A DNA stretch of 64,000 nucleotides from Dyadobacter crusticola DSM 16708 (GTDB lineage: Bacteria; Bacteroidota; Bacteroidia; Cytophagales; Spirosomataceae), in the NCBI RefSeq assembly GCF_000701505.1, contig NZ_JNJB01000005.1:1-64000 (forward strand), read 5' to 3'. Of the stretch, positions 8,654 through 16,509 are shown in pieces. Made by a program: the position numbers and the translations under genes. Numbering within the stretch: position 1 is the first letter of the stretch; each line of letters starts with the position of its first letter. The notes beneath the pieces are model-generated. The model saw only the letters and a program-made list of their open reading frames with translations. It had not been told where the DNA came from and did not search any database.

Positions 8654-9244
8654 TCACCTTCTTTCTCGCGATCCCCTCTCACAAACAGGAGGGGTCGTGA
8701 GAGAGAAGGTGCAGCGCCAACCTTCCGTGCCAGATCTTTTTGAAAGCCGTCCTTTCAATGCCTGCATATCTTTACTAACCTTTGTATCCAGGATCTTCGC
8801 ATAGATCTGCGTCGTTCGAATGTTAGTATGCCCAAGCATTTTGGAAACACTCTCAATCGGAACACCATTTTGCAGAGTAATGGTCGTCGCAAACGTATGC
8901 CTGGCTACGTGTGAAGTAAGTACCTTATCGATGCCACAGATAACAGCAATCTCTTTCAAATAATCATTCATCTTCTGATTACTCGGTACAGGCAACAGCA
9001 GTCCGCGCGATTAGCAAAGCGGATGGTCTTTATATCTGTCAATAATTTCAAGTGCTTCCGGCAGCAGCGGAATATGTGATTTGACATTCGCTTTCGTCCG
9101 CTGGCTGAAAATGCACTGCTCACCACCGATTCCTCGTGCTATTTGGCTTGTTTTGAGCTTCTGGATATCAGAGTAGGCCTGGCCGGTGAAACAACAAAGA
9201 GAAAAGTGTCGCGAACCAGGTAGTCTTGCAGGCCTAATCAGCAC
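8654..9244 (-). pseudogene. Decayed tyrosine recombinase/integrase
   Basis: The catalytic C-terminal half of a Bacteroidota phage-type integrase is readable. After a frame shift near 9190 (upstream frame LQDYLVRDTFLF, downstream frame CCFTGQAYSDIQ) comes HIPLLPEALEIIDRYKDHPL, an in-frame TAA at 9011-9013, then LLLPVPSNQKMNDYLKEIA, HVARHTFATT, SKMLGHTNIRTTQIYAKIL. The H-x-x-R, LGHTN and catalytic Tyr motifs are intact, but a nonsense codon and at least one frameshift interrupt the gene. The N-terminal SAM-like and core-binding regions (about 200 residues) are absent. It lies beside the tRNA-Lys gene that was presumably its target. Confidence 0.85.
8655..8711. repeat. Long imperfect inverted repeat
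   Basis: Arms of 23-24 bp (8655-8678, starting CACCTTCTTTCTCGCGA, and 8689-8711) pair with only a few mismatches around a 10 base loop. It overlaps the 3' end of the broken integrase and lies 26 bp after the hypothetical gene, so it may act as a terminator between converging units. Confidence 0.65.
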
Positions 9245-9383
9245 AAGATGTTTACGCCGTAAACAGGTCGTAATGCAACGAGTGCAGCGATTCTGGTGAG
9301 TAAAATTTGCAGATTCTTGAACTCACCGAATTACTCGCCAAAAATTTGTTGAAAATTGAAAAATTTGGCATAACCAGAAAAGA

Positions 9384-9416
9384 AAAAGCCTGCAATCTGT
9401 TGATTTGCAGGCTTTT
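9384..9416 (-). terminator. Terminator of the tRNA-Lys transcript
   Basis: An 11 bp stem (AAAAGCCTGCA at 9384-9394 with 9406-9416) is followed on the minus strand by TTTTTCTTTT, 25 bp after the tRNA 3' end. Confidence 0.8.
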
Positions 9417-9439
9417 GATGCTTTTTGTTACTTCTTCAA

Positions 9440-9455
9440 GTGATCCCGCTGGGAT
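9440..9455. repeat. tRNA-proximal attachment-site repeat
   Basis: This 16 bp copy forms the 3' acceptor and T-arm end of tRNA-Lys and is repeated exactly at 7046-7061. Confidence 0.65.
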
Positions 9456-9513
9456 TCGAACCCAGGACCCATACATTAAAAGTGTATTGCTCTACCAGCT
9501 GAGCTACGGAATC
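9441..9513 (-). tRNA. tRNA-Lys (TTT)
   Basis: The 73-base minus-strand sequence starts GATTCCGTAGCTCAGC and folds as a complete cloverleaf. The acceptor stem GATTCCG pairs with CGGGATC with one T-G pair, the anticodon loop is CTTTTAA giving anticodon TTT, and the T arm is standard with TTCGAAT. The 3' CCA is not encoded. It is transcribed from a promoter at 9661-9691 through the tRNA relic at 9532-9600. Confidence 0.95.
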
Positions 9514-9531
9514 GATTTATGGTTTTTTGTT

Positions 9532-9600
9532 AGCGCTGAACCATACTTTAAAAGTGTCGGTCCGGCGATCCGGTTGCTCTACCAGCTGAGCTACGGAATC
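9532..9600 (-). pseudogene. tRNA-Lys relic upstream of the intact gene
   Basis: The first 26 bases (GATTCCGTAGCTCAGCTGGT onward) are identical to the intact tRNA-Lys. An unrelated insert (about ACCGGATCGCCGGACCG) and an anticodon-like CACTTTTAAAGTATGG follow, but there is no T arm and no 3' acceptor strand. It cannot form a cloverleaf. It sits between the tRNA promoter and the intact gene, so it must be transcribed with it. Confidence 0.7.
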
Positions 9601-9660
9601 TTGTATTTTCTTGTGATTTGCAACCTTGGATTAACCGGTGCCTTTTCCGTAATTGCGATG

Positions 9661-9691
9661 CAAAAGTAGAATTCTTCGAAGTATAATGCAA
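9661..9691 (-). promoter_or_regulatory. Promoter of the tRNA-Lys unit
   Basis: On the minus strand TTG (9689-9691) and TACTTTTG (9661-9668) are separated by 20 bp, fitting the Bacteroidota sigma-A consensus. The same -7 box and spacing precede tRNA-Thr at 23924-23954. The promoter overlaps the first codons of the rightward gene at 9686. Confidence 0.75.
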
Positions 9692-10420
9692 GCCCCGTTA
9701 AAGAAATACCTGTTGCTCCAATTCATAATATCTGTTGTTTTTAGTTCTCAGCCGGCGATTTGTGCGAATCTAAAGGAGCTAAAAACTGCTGATTCTCTGT
9801 TTGCTATGGGCAGGTACCCCGAGTCACTGGTACTTTATCGAAAAAATTTCAATTCCGACGAAAAAAATAATCAAAGCCTGCTCTTAAAGCTCGCTTTCCT
9901 TGCTGAAAAGACCAATAACTATACCGATTGCCTCTATTACCTCAGCAAACTTGCCCTCGCCAATCCTTCCCGCCGCTTGTTTGAAAAAATGGATAAGCTG
10001 GCCAAAGAGCAAAACCTGGCCGGGTATGAGTTCGATGATTATAACTACTTCATCATCTTCTACCGGAGATACGGCGACTATGTGCCGCTTTTTCTGCTGA
10101 CACTGGGCATCTACATCGTCGTGATTATGATTACCAAAACCCGCAGGCGGGAACCTATTCTACAAATCCATAAAATTTCTATTATAGTTTACCTGCTCGT
10201 TTTGCTCGGAATCCTGAACATTCCTTCGCTTTACCAAACCTGCATTGTCATCAATGAAAATACGTTTCTCAGGGATGAACCTTCTTCTGCTGCCCCTGTG
10301 ATAGAGCGCGTTGGGAAAGGGCACAAGCTCACAATCCTGGGTTCGGTGGATCATTGGAACCGCGTGATATGGAACAACCGGATTGTTTACATCAGAAAAA
10401 CCGATCTTTGGAATATCTGA
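9686..10420 (+). CDS. Exported TPR-like/SH3-domain membrane protein
   Basis: From the ATG at 9686 the protein has about 244 residues. A signal peptide (KKYLLLQFIISVVFSS) precedes a short tetratricopeptide-like helical region (ADSLFAMGRYPESLVLYRKN). A transmembrane segment (PLFLLTLGIYIVVIMI) and a second one (ISIIVYLLVLLGIL) come next, then a C-terminal bacterial SH3-like domain (NTFLRDEPSSAAPVIERVGKG and WNRVIWNNRIVYI). This arrangement resembles BatE-type proteins of Bacteroidota, although it is shorter. An upstream in-frame start at 9653 would overlap the tRNA promoter and spoil the signal peptide. The role is probably envelope-associated; the molecular function is unknown. Confidence 0.75.
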   Translation: MQAPLKKYLLLQFIISVVFSSQPAICANLKELKTADSLFAMGRYPESLVLYRKNFNSDEKNNQSLLLKLAFLAEKTNNYTDCLYYLSKLALANPSRRLFEKMDKLAKEQNLAGYEFDDYNYFIIFYRRYGDYVPLFLLTLGIYIVVIMITKTRRREPILQIHKISIIVYLLVLLGILNIPSLYQTCIVINENTFLRDEPSSAAPVIERVGKGHKLTILGSVDHWNRVIWNNRIVYIRKTDLWNI

Positions 10421-10495
10421 CCGGCAAATGGTATCATTTTTGCTGCGTATTAGTTTGTATGTATATTTAAGGGTTTAAATTTTAAATTAAATTGT

Positions 10496-10960
10496 ATGAA
10501 AAAGCCAATGAAACGTTTTTTACTATTGATCGCAGGGGTTTTAATGTTGGGTTTTGTGTCTTCCTGCAAAGAGGAAGGTCCTCACAAGGATGACATCGTA
10601 AAATTCTCGGCTGTCATAAATAGTACGCCGACTGTTCCGAAAGCTACTTCCTCTGCACAAGGAACCGGGGTTTTCGAATACAACAAAACCACGAGAGACC
10701 TTAAATACAACATCACGTACCAAAATATCACCCCAACATCTGTTAACATCCACATGGCGAACCCGGCTTACGAAGCTGGACCAATGGTGTTTGCACTTGC
10801 ACAAAACCCTACCGGAAATCAGGTTCAGGGTAGTGTGAAGCTGAACATCGAACAACAAACTGCATTGGTGGTAGGATTGATGTACGTGAACATTCCAACT
10901 GCTGAAAACATTTACGGAGAAATCCGTGGCCAGATCCTGGCAGATAAATTCGAAGAGTAA
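10496..10960 (+). CDS. CHRD-domain lipoprotein
   Basis: This 154-residue protein has a lipoprotein signal (FLLLIAGVLMLGFVSSCKEE; Cys near residue 24). The mature part is a CHRD domain: FSAVINSTPTVPKATSSAQG at the start, a central GTGVFEYNKTTRDLKYNITY, and the closing ENIYGEIRGQI that marks the family. CHRD domains occur in chordin and in many bacterial secreted proteins; their bacterial role is not established. The gene has its own terminator and is monocistronic. Confidence 0.85.
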   Translation: MKKPMKRFLLLIAGVLMLGFVSSCKEEGPHKDDIVKFSAVINSTPTVPKATSSAQGTGVFEYNKTTRDLKYNITYQNITPTSVNIHMANPAYEAGPMVFALAQNPTGNQVQGSVKLNIEQQTALVVGLMYVNIPTAENIYGEIRGQILADKFEE

Positions 10961-10982
10961 TATCTTACTGCTATTCAAAATC

Positions 10983-11012
10983 AAAGGCCGGCGCTCAATG
11001 CACCGGCCTTTT
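10983..11012. terminator. Hairpin terminator between CHRD gene and rhlE
   Basis: AAAGGCCGG (10983-10991) pairs with CCGGCCTTT at 11003-11011, followed by T residues. It lies between two convergent genes. Confidence 0.8.
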
Positions 11013-11027
11013 CTATGTCCATTTCGC

Positions 11028-12263
11028 TTACTTCTTCTTCTTCTTTTTCTTGAAGCCGTGAAAGTCCTCGACCTCCTTCATTAAAGCTTTCAGGTCATTG
11101 TCCTGATCAGAAGTAAAGTCGAGCGTGGCTGAATAATCTTCGGTACTGATCTTTAAAACGTCAATCGGCTTGTCCAGATATTCCTGGATCTGATCTAAGA
11201 TCGGCTTTTCTTCGGGGCTGCAAAAGGAAACTGCAAGCCCCTTTTGCGTACCGCGGCCAGTTCGCCCTACCCTGTGCACATAATTTTCGGGCTGCTCCGG
11301 TAAATCGTAGTTAATCACATAGTCAACATTCGGAATGTCAATCCCACGCGCACTCACGTCCGTGGCTATCATCACTTTGGTGTCGCCGGATTTAAACTGA
11401 TTCATTGCTTTCAATCGATCAGCCTGCTCCTTATCGCCGTGGATAGTTATACTTTTGATTTCCATTCTTTCCAATGCGGCATGTACCCTTTCTGCGCGCA
11501 CTTTCGTCCGCACAAACACCAGTATCTTGCTATCGATGTTGTTCTTAATGGTTCTTTCGAGAAAAAACCTTTTATCATCCATATCAACAAAAGCTACGGA
11601 ATGGCTGATATTTCTCGCTACCGGGTTATTCGGGGAGATCTGGATCCGGATTGCATTGCGAACCAGTGAATAAGCCAGTTTTTTGATGGTTTCATTGATA
11701 GTAGCCGAAAAGAAAAGCGTCTGGCGCTTCTTTGGCAGCAACTTGATCAAATCCTGAATGTCTTTGATAAAACCCAGGTCCAGCATGTGGTCGGCTTCAT
11801 CCAGGATCAGGAACTCTACTTTATTCAACTTAATATGACCCTGACTCGCCAGGTCAAACATTCTGCCCGGTGTGGATACCAAGATATCAATCCCCTTTTC
11901 CAGCTGCGCAATCTGCGGCCCCTGCTCTACCCCGCCAAACACGCTGAAAACCTTCACTTTCGTGTACTTTGCGATTTTGGTAAAAACCTCCGTAATCTGA
12001 ATGGCAAGCTCACGCGTTGGTACCATTACCACGCATTTGATACCTTCCGAACGCACGGAGGATTTTTGACGAGCCAGCAGATCAATGACAGGAATCGCGA
12101 AGGCAGCCGTTTTTCCGGTACCTGTCTGCGCAATCGCCAGTACATCTTCGCCTTTCAAAATAGCCGGAATGGCCTTGAACTGAATGTCGGTCGGACGCTT
12201 GAAACCGGCATCTTCCAGGTTTTGCTTGATCTCGGGCGAGATATGGTAATCTTCAAATTTCAT
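11028..12263 (-). CDS. rhlE: DEAD-box RNA helicase, RhlE type
   Basis: ATP-dependent RNA unwinding in ribosome assembly and RNA turnover is the known role of the family. Starting at the ATG at 12263 the protein has 411 residues and begins MKFEDYHISPEIKQNLEDAG. The Q motif, AQTGTGKTAAF (Walker A), PTRELAIQI, TPGRMFDL, LDEADHMLD (DEAD box), FFSATI, ARGIDIPNVDYVINYD and HRVGRTGRG are all present in order. It ends in a poly-lysine tail (KKKKKKK), common in RhlE proteins. An upstream in-frame extension to 12311 lacks similarity and is probably untranslated. Confidence 0.93.
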   Translation of the reverse strand: MKFEDYHISPEIKQNLEDAGFKRPTDIQFKAIPAILKGEDVLAIAQTGTGKTAAFAIPVIDLLARQKSSVRSEGIKCVVMVPTRELAIQITEVFTKIAKYTKVKVFSVFGGVEQGPQIAQLEKGIDILVSTPGRMFDLASQGHIKLNKVEFLILDEADHMLDLGFIKDIQDLIKLLPKKRQTLFFSATINETIKKLAYSLVRNAIRIQISPNNPVARNISHSVAFVDMDDKRFFLERTIKNNIDSKILVFVRTKVRAERVHAALERMEIKSITIHGDKEQADRLKAMNQFKSGDTKVMIATDVSARGIDIPNVDYVINYDLPEQPENYVHRVGRTGRGTQKGLAVSFCSPEEKPILDQIQEYLDKPIDVLKISTEDYSATLDFTSDQDNDLKALMKEVEDFHGFKKKKKKK

Positions 12264-12341
12264 AGACAAGAATAAAAGCGGGGCACAATGCGCCCCGCGA
12301 TGCAAATACATTCAAAAGTAGCTTAAAAGAAATGATTATCG

Positions 12342-12641
12342 TTAAAGGTCCTGCTCGTAGAAGCGAAGCCTGTTTTTAAGCGAAAGAATTTCCCTGTGCA
12401 TTAAATCAACCCTAGCAAGGAGGTTATCGACCGCCTCGATCCCGGCCACATTGATATCCAGATCGCGGTGAAGGCGGATCAAACGTTCGATGCGCTGCAA
12501 ATGCGGAATGTGTAAAAACCGGCTGCTGTTTATCTCGACAAGTTCGATCAGGTCACTGTTCCGCAGCGATTCGACAAATGCATACTCCACTTCATAATAG
12601 GTACAGAAAGTGTCAACAGCTATCAATTGATCGTTTTCCAT
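12342..12641 (-). CDS. cbpM: Chaperone modulator CbpM
   Basis: This 99-residue protein has the MerR-like N-terminus and leucine-rich helices of CbpM (VDTFCTYYEVEYAFVESLRN, then RIERLIRLHRDLDINVAGIE). CbpM binds the J domain of CbpA and restrains its DnaK co-chaperone and DNA-binding activity. It follows the cbpA gene by 12 bp on the same strand, which is the usual operon, and this placement supports the call. Confidence 0.85.
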   Translation of the reverse strand: MENDQLIAVDTFCTYYEVEYAFVESLRNSDLIELVEINSSRFLHIPHLQRIERLIRLHRDLDINVAGIEAVDNLLARVDLMHREILSLKNRLRFYEQDL

Positions 12642-12653
12642 AACATTTTGGAT

Positions 12654-13535
12654 TTAGGATTTAGATAGTTCCAAAAACAACTCGCGCTGGCGCTCGGTCA
12701 GGTTGGTGGGGACTTTCACATCAAAAGTCACATACAGATCTCCGAACTCACCTTCCTTTTTGTAAACGGGGAAACCTTTTCCTTTTAACCTTACCACGCT
12801 CCCATTCTGCGTCTCCGGCTTAATGGGCAGCTTCACTTTTCCGCTTAAAGTTTCAAGGATCAGCTCTCCGCCCAGCACTGCCGTATACAAGTCTAGGTCA
12901 GCTTTGATATGCAGGTCTTTCCCGGCGCGCCGGATCTTCTCGTCATTCAAAATCTGGAACGTGATATACAAATCTCCTGCCGGGCCGCCATTGCTGCCAG
13001 GGCCACCGTGACCTGCTATTTTAATCGTTTGCCCATTCTCTATCCCTGCCGGAATGGTGATCCTGATGTTCTTACCGTTCACAGTCAACGTGCGCTTATG
13101 CGTTTCATACGCCTGCTGTAAAGTCAGGGTAACTTCGGCCTGATAATCCTGGCCGCGGAACCTTGCCTGGCGGCCGCCTCCAAACCCGCTTCCCGAACCG
13201 AACATAGATTCGAAGAAGTCCGAGAAGTTATCTCCGCCGCCTCCGTACCATTGCTCCTGCTGTGCGCCTCGCGCTGACCTTGACTGGCGGGCGCGTTCAA
13301 ACTCGTCGCTATGCTGCCAGTTTTCACCATACTGATCGTACTTCTTGCGTTTCTCAGGATCGCTGAGCACTTCGTTTGCCTCGTTCAGCTGCTGAAACTT
13401 CTTCTCAGCCTCTTTGTCATTCGGGTTGAGATCGGGATGGTATTTTCGTGCAAGCTTACGGTAAGCATCCTTAATCGCTTTGTCGTCGGCATTCTTGTCG
13501 ACTCCCAAAATCTGATAATAATCTATAAATGGCAT
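12654..13535 (-). CDS. cbpA: CbpA/DnaJ-class co-chaperone
   Basis: The 293-residue protein starts at the ATG at 13535 with a J domain ([20 protein letters not shown]; the HPD motif is in KYHPDLNP). A Gly/Phe-rich linker (about residues 75-120, [12 protein letters not shown]) and the two beta-barrel substrate domains of DnaJ C follow. No CxxCxGxG zinc-finger repeats occur, which separates it from DnaJ proper. It stimulates DnaK, and with cbpM forms a stress co-chaperone pair. A TTG two codons upstream is possible but less likely. Confidence 0.92.
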   Translation of the reverse strand: MPFIDYYQILGVDKNADDKAIKDAYRKLARKYHPDLNPNDKEAEKKFQQLNEANEVLSDPEKRKKYDQYGENWQHSDEFERARQSRSARGAQQEQWYGGGGDNFSDFFESMFGSGSGFGGGRQARFRGQDYQAEVTLTLQQAYETHKRTLTVNGKNIRITIPAGIENGQTIKIAGHGGPGSNGGPAGDLYITFQILNDEKIRRAGKDLHIKADLDLYTAVLGGELILETLSGKVKLPIKPETQNGSVVRLKGKGFPVYKKEGEFGDLYVTFDVKVPTNLTERQRELFLELSKS

Positions 13536-13582
13536 AACCAATGCACTTAGGTGTTTAAATGGAAGTATGTGTAAGCCGGACG

Positions 13583-13810
13583 TTATCTTCTTTCCAGCAT
13601 TTCAATGTACAAATCTTCTACTTTCTTTCTCGCCCACGGTGTTTTCCTCAAAAACTTCAGACTTGATTTCACGCTCGGTTCGTGATTGAAGCTGTTGATA
13701 TTAATGCGATAGCCCATTTGTTCCCATCCATAATAGTCCACCAGCTCATTCAGAATTACTTCAAGCGTTTTTCCGTGCAGCGGGTTATTTGGTTGACTTT
13801 GCGTCTCCAT
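13583..13810 (-). CDS. VF530-family small DNA-binding protein
   Basis: The 75-residue protein carries the family signature ([20 protein letters not shown], then [20 protein letters not shown]). VF530/DUF2132 proteins have a small helical fold that resembles DNA-binding domains; the physiological role is unknown. It is on the same strand as cbpA-cbpM-rhlE, 47 bp upstream of cbpA, and may be co-transcribed with them. Confidence 0.85.
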   Translation of the reverse strand: METQSQPNNPLHGKTLEVILNELVDYYGWEQMGYRININSFNHEPSVKSSLKFLRKTPWARKKVEDLYIEMLERR

Positions 13811-13893
13811 GATTATTGAAACAGTTTTAAAAAGTAGATTTAGCCTCCAGAATAATTATTAAGCGAATAGTTTAGTTCAAATCTTTTCTTCTG

Positions 13894-14877
13894 ATGGATC
13901 AAGTCAACTGGGGAATCATCGGCTGCGGCAACGTGACCGAGGTAAAAAGCGGCCCTGCTTTCAACAAAGTACCAAATTCGAAGCTCGTAGCTGTTATGCG
14001 CAGGAATGCCGAGCTCGCTGCCGACTACGCTCACAGGCACAACGTACCGAAATGGTATGCCGATGCGGATAAACTGATCAACGATCCCGAAGTGAATGCC
14101 ATTTACATTGCTACCCCGCCCGACGCCCACGAAGCTTTGGCAATGAAAGCAATGCAGGCAGGAAAGCCCGTTTACATTGAGAAGCCAATGGGCCGGAATG
14201 CAGCGGAATGCGAGCGGATCAATGCAGAAAGTGAACGAACCGGCGTTCCGGTCTACGTAGCTTACTACCGCCGGGCACTGGATTACTTCCTCAAAGTAAA
14301 AGAAATGATTGACCAGAAAGCGATCGGAGAAATCAGGTATATCGACATCTGCCTGCAATGGCAGCCTTACGAAGAGGAGACCGGCGCAAATGCGAAACCG
14401 CGCTGGCGGGTAGATCCGGCTGTTTCAGGCGGCGGCCATTTCCACGATCTGGCTTCCCACCAGTTTGATTTCCTCGAATTCGCATTAGGCCCGATCAAGT
14501 CAGCCAGTGGCATCGCCCGCAACCAGGCCAGTTTATATGCTGCTGACGACATTGTTGTAGCCAACTTTGAATTCGAATCCGGCATTCTCGGCAAAGGAAG
14601 CTGGTGTTACACCGTCGACAAGGCGCAGCGCGAGGACAAAGCACAGATTATCGGCTCGAAGGGACGGATTACCTTTTCATTCTTTGAAAAATTTGACATC
14701 ATCATTGAAACCGGCGAGCAAATCGAGAAGCTGAATATCCCTTACCCGCAACACGTGCAGCAGCCACTCATAGAACTGATCGTTCGCGACTTGCGCGGAG
14801 AGGGCAAGAGCCCAAGTACCGGAGAAACGGGTGCGCGCGCCAACAAGATCATGGACTGGATCACACAGCAGCAATAA
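13894..14877 (+). CDS. Gfo/Idh/MocA-family NAD(P)-dependent oxidoreductase
   Basis: The 327-residue protein begins with a Rossmann dinucleotide-binding motif (WGIIGCGNVTEVKSGPAF). The family motif for nucleotide and substrate contact, GKPVYIEKPMGRNAAE, lies near residues 90-105, and a C-terminal substrate domain follows with GGGHFHDLASHQFDFLEF supplying the conserved catalytic histidine. Such enzymes oxidise sugars, inositols or related alcohols. The substrate cannot be predicted here, as the gene stands alone between small genes. Confidence 0.88.
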   Translation: MDQVNWGIIGCGNVTEVKSGPAFNKVPNSKLVAVMRRNAELAADYAHRHNVPKWYADADKLINDPEVNAIYIATPPDAHEALAMKAMQAGKPVYIEKPMGRNAAECERINAESERTGVPVYVAYYRRALDYFLKVKEMIDQKAIGEIRYIDICLQWQPYEEETGANAKPRWRVDPAVSGGGHFHDLASHQFDFLEFALGPIKSASGIARNQASLYAADDIVVANFEFESGILGKGSWCYTVDKAQREDKAQIIGSKGRITFSFFEKFDIIIETGEQIEKLNIPYPQHVQQPLIELIVRDLRGEGKSPSTGETGARANKIMDWITQQQ

Positions 14878-14948
14878 ATTCGATTTTGGCAGATACAAAA
14901 TCTGATCTTAATTCTGTTATTTGTAAACTCTAACTCAATTCAAAAGTC

Positions 14949-15062
14949 ATGGCAAAAGGAAAAAATCTGGATAAAGGCAGCGCAAAAAAGGAGCCTGAAA
15001 AGTCACTGAAAGAGAAACGTGCAGAGAAACAGGCGAAAAAAGCCAGCAAGAAAGACTACTGA
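14949..15062 (+). CDS. Very small lysine-rich protein, 37 residues
   Basis: An ATG at 14949 opens a 37-codon frame starting MAKGKNLDKGSAKKEPEKSL and ending KKASKKDY. Nearly 40% of residues are Lys or Arg, with alternating Ala, Glu and Gln, so it is a highly basic, probably disordered or helical peptide. A hairpin terminator follows 10 bp after the stop, which supports a real monocistronic gene. It may bind nucleic acid, but that rests on charge alone. Confidence 0.6.
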   Translation: MAKGKNLDKGSAKKEPEKSLKEKRAEKQAKKASKKDY

Positions 15063-15072
15063 TCCAATAACG

Positions 15073-15098
15073 AAAGAGCTCCACGACGGAGCTCTTTT
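15073..15098. terminator. Hairpin terminator
   Basis: AAAGAGCTCC (15073-15082) pairs with GGAGCTCTTT (15088-15097). It lies between the small lysine-rich gene and a convergent gene ending at 15102. Confidence 0.8.
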
Positions 15099-15101
15099 AC
15101 T

Positions 15102-15416
15102 TTAATATACTTCCCGATTGTTCTTGTATTTTGCGAGCCTTTTTCTGGACCGGATGATCTTCGAATTGATTTTGTTCTTTTCATCAGGAGACATATATCC
15201 GTCGGCATTCGATTTCTCGATGGTCATTTGTATGATACCCTGCTCCTCTTTTAGTTTGCGGTACTCGTTTTCAGTTAACTTTTTGCTTTTGTAATCGCTT
15301 TCAATCTGTGCATTCAGTTTTTTCAGTTCTGATTTAAAGTCCTGTGAAAAAGCATTGAAAGAACAAATTAATGCAAGTAGCAGCGTGATCTTGAAGCATT
15401 TAGTCGGAAGCATCAT
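15102..15416 (-). CDS. Small exported protein of unknown function
   Basis: From the tandem ATGs at 15416/15413 the protein has about 104 residues: a signal peptide (FKITLLLALICSFNAFSQ) and a charged, mostly helical mature part (DFKSELKKLNAQIESDYKSK, ending RKRLAKYKNNREVY). The heptad-like spacing suggests a short coiled coil. It is divergent from the Ada-like gene, with about 90 bp between start codons. I do not recognise a family. Confidence 0.65.
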   Translation of the reverse strand: MMLPTKCFKITLLLALICSFNAFSQDFKSELKKLNAQIESDYKSKKLTENEYRKLKEEQGIIQMTIEKSNADGYMSPDEKNKINSKIIRSRKRLAKYKNNREVY

Positions 15417-15506
15417 TGAATGGATTTGGTTGAGGAAATGAGCAAGTTTCAGGTTGAACAGGCTAAAAATACGCACGAGATTTGTATATCAAAATCATTC
15501 ATCCAA

Positions 15507-16352
15507 ATGGACCAGCAAACTTATCATTACGATAAAATAGCAAAAGCGATTGAATTCATCGTCGCCAATGCAAAGGAACAACCCTCGCTTTTCGACGTAG
15601 CCGAGGAAGTAAGCATCAGCCAGTTTCACTTTCAAAGGATCTTTTCCGAATGGGCCGGCGTAAGCCCCAAAAAGTTTTTACAATACATCACAGCGGGTTA
15701 CCTGAAAGAAAAAATCCGGGAAACTGCCAACCTGTCCGAGCTGGCCGAAGCGGCCGGATTATCCAGCCAGAGCCGTGTTTATGACCATTTTACATCCATT
15801 GAAGCCGTAACCCCGCAGGAATTCCGGACCTCAGGGAGAGGGCTTGATATTAGTTACGGCATTCACGAAACGCCATTTGGTACCTGCTTCATCGCCGTTA
15901 CGGAGCGCGGGATTTGCGCGATGGCATTTACAGATGCCGACGACAAGGAAGACCAGCTGATTCGCCTGGCGAAAAAGTGGCATTATGCCAACATCCACGC
16001 CGACCAGCAAATTACCGCAGAATACATTCAGCGAATTTTCCAGCCGGGCCAAAAATCGCCTGATAAACTGCCGCTGCTTGTTCAGGGGACTAACTTCCAG
16101 CTGAAAGTGTGGGAAGCGCTGCTGACCATACCGAAAGGAGCCGTGACCACTTACCAGCATATCGCACAAAGTATCGGAAATCCCAATGCGGTACGCGCGG
16201 TGGGAACGGCAGTCGGCGACAACCCGATCGCCTACCTGATACCTTGTCATCGGGTAATCAGGAAAGAAGGTGTATTGGGTGAATACCGCTGGGGAAGCCT
16301 GCGCAAAAAAGCATTGATCGGCTGGGAGGCCGCACGGCAGTTTGAGGAATAA
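15507..16352 (+). CDS. AraC-type regulator fused to O6-methylguanine-DNA methyltransferase (Ada-like)
   Basis: The protein of 281 residues starts at the ATG at 15507. Residues 8-108 are an AraC-type double HTH (SLFDVAEEVSISQFHFQRIF and the second helix pair). Residues 115-195 form the N-terminal ribonuclease-like subdomain and residues 196-281 the alkyltransferase domain with IPCHRV, acceptor Cys247, preceded by the RAVGTAVGDNP helix. It repairs O6-alkylguanine by suicide transfer and probably regulates transcription. The N-terminal zinc-bound phosphotriester domain of Ada is absent, so it cannot be switched on the way E. coli Ada is. An in-frame start at 15420 gives an unlikely N-terminal extension. 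Confidence 0.88.
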   Translation: MDQQTYHYDKIAKAIEFIVANAKEQPSLFDVAEEVSISQFHFQRIFSEWAGVSPKKFLQYITAGYLKEKIRETANLSELAEAAGLSSQSRVYDHFTSIEAVTPQEFRTSGRGLDISYGIHETPFGTCFIAVTERGICAMAFTDADDKEDQLIRLAKKWHYANIHADQQITAEYIQRIFQPGQKSPDKLPLLVQGTNFQLKVWEALLTIPKGAVTTYQHIAQSIGNPNAVRAVGTAVGDNPIAYLIPCHRVIRKEGVLGEYRWGSLRKKALIGWEAARQFEE

Positions 16353-16509
16353 TTTGCACAATTTACTTACATGTAAATAGCACAATAGGATGTGATAGAA
16401 AGTGTAAACAGCTGGCTAATAACCACAAAATACAGTAAACAATTCAACTATTTCATGATGGACTGATATTGGATGCATAGTAGTTATCAACCAATTCACA
16501 TGATCAGAC

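Larger units (their letters stand above)
7046..9455. mobile_element. Remnant of an integrative element at tRNA-Lys (about 2.4 kb)
   Basis: The sequence GTGATCCCGCTGGGAT occurs at 7046-7061 and again at 9440-9455, where it is the 3' end of the intact tRNA-Lys gene. A decayed tyrosine recombinase lies directly inside the tRNA-proximal end and both repeats are followed on the minus strand by a hairpin terminator. This is the layout left when a tRNA-targeting element integrates and supplies a new 3' end. Cargo is a zinc-ribbon protein, its broken paralogue and one hypothetical gene. With the recombinase broken and only 2.4 kb left, the element is probably immobile. Confidence 0.7.
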
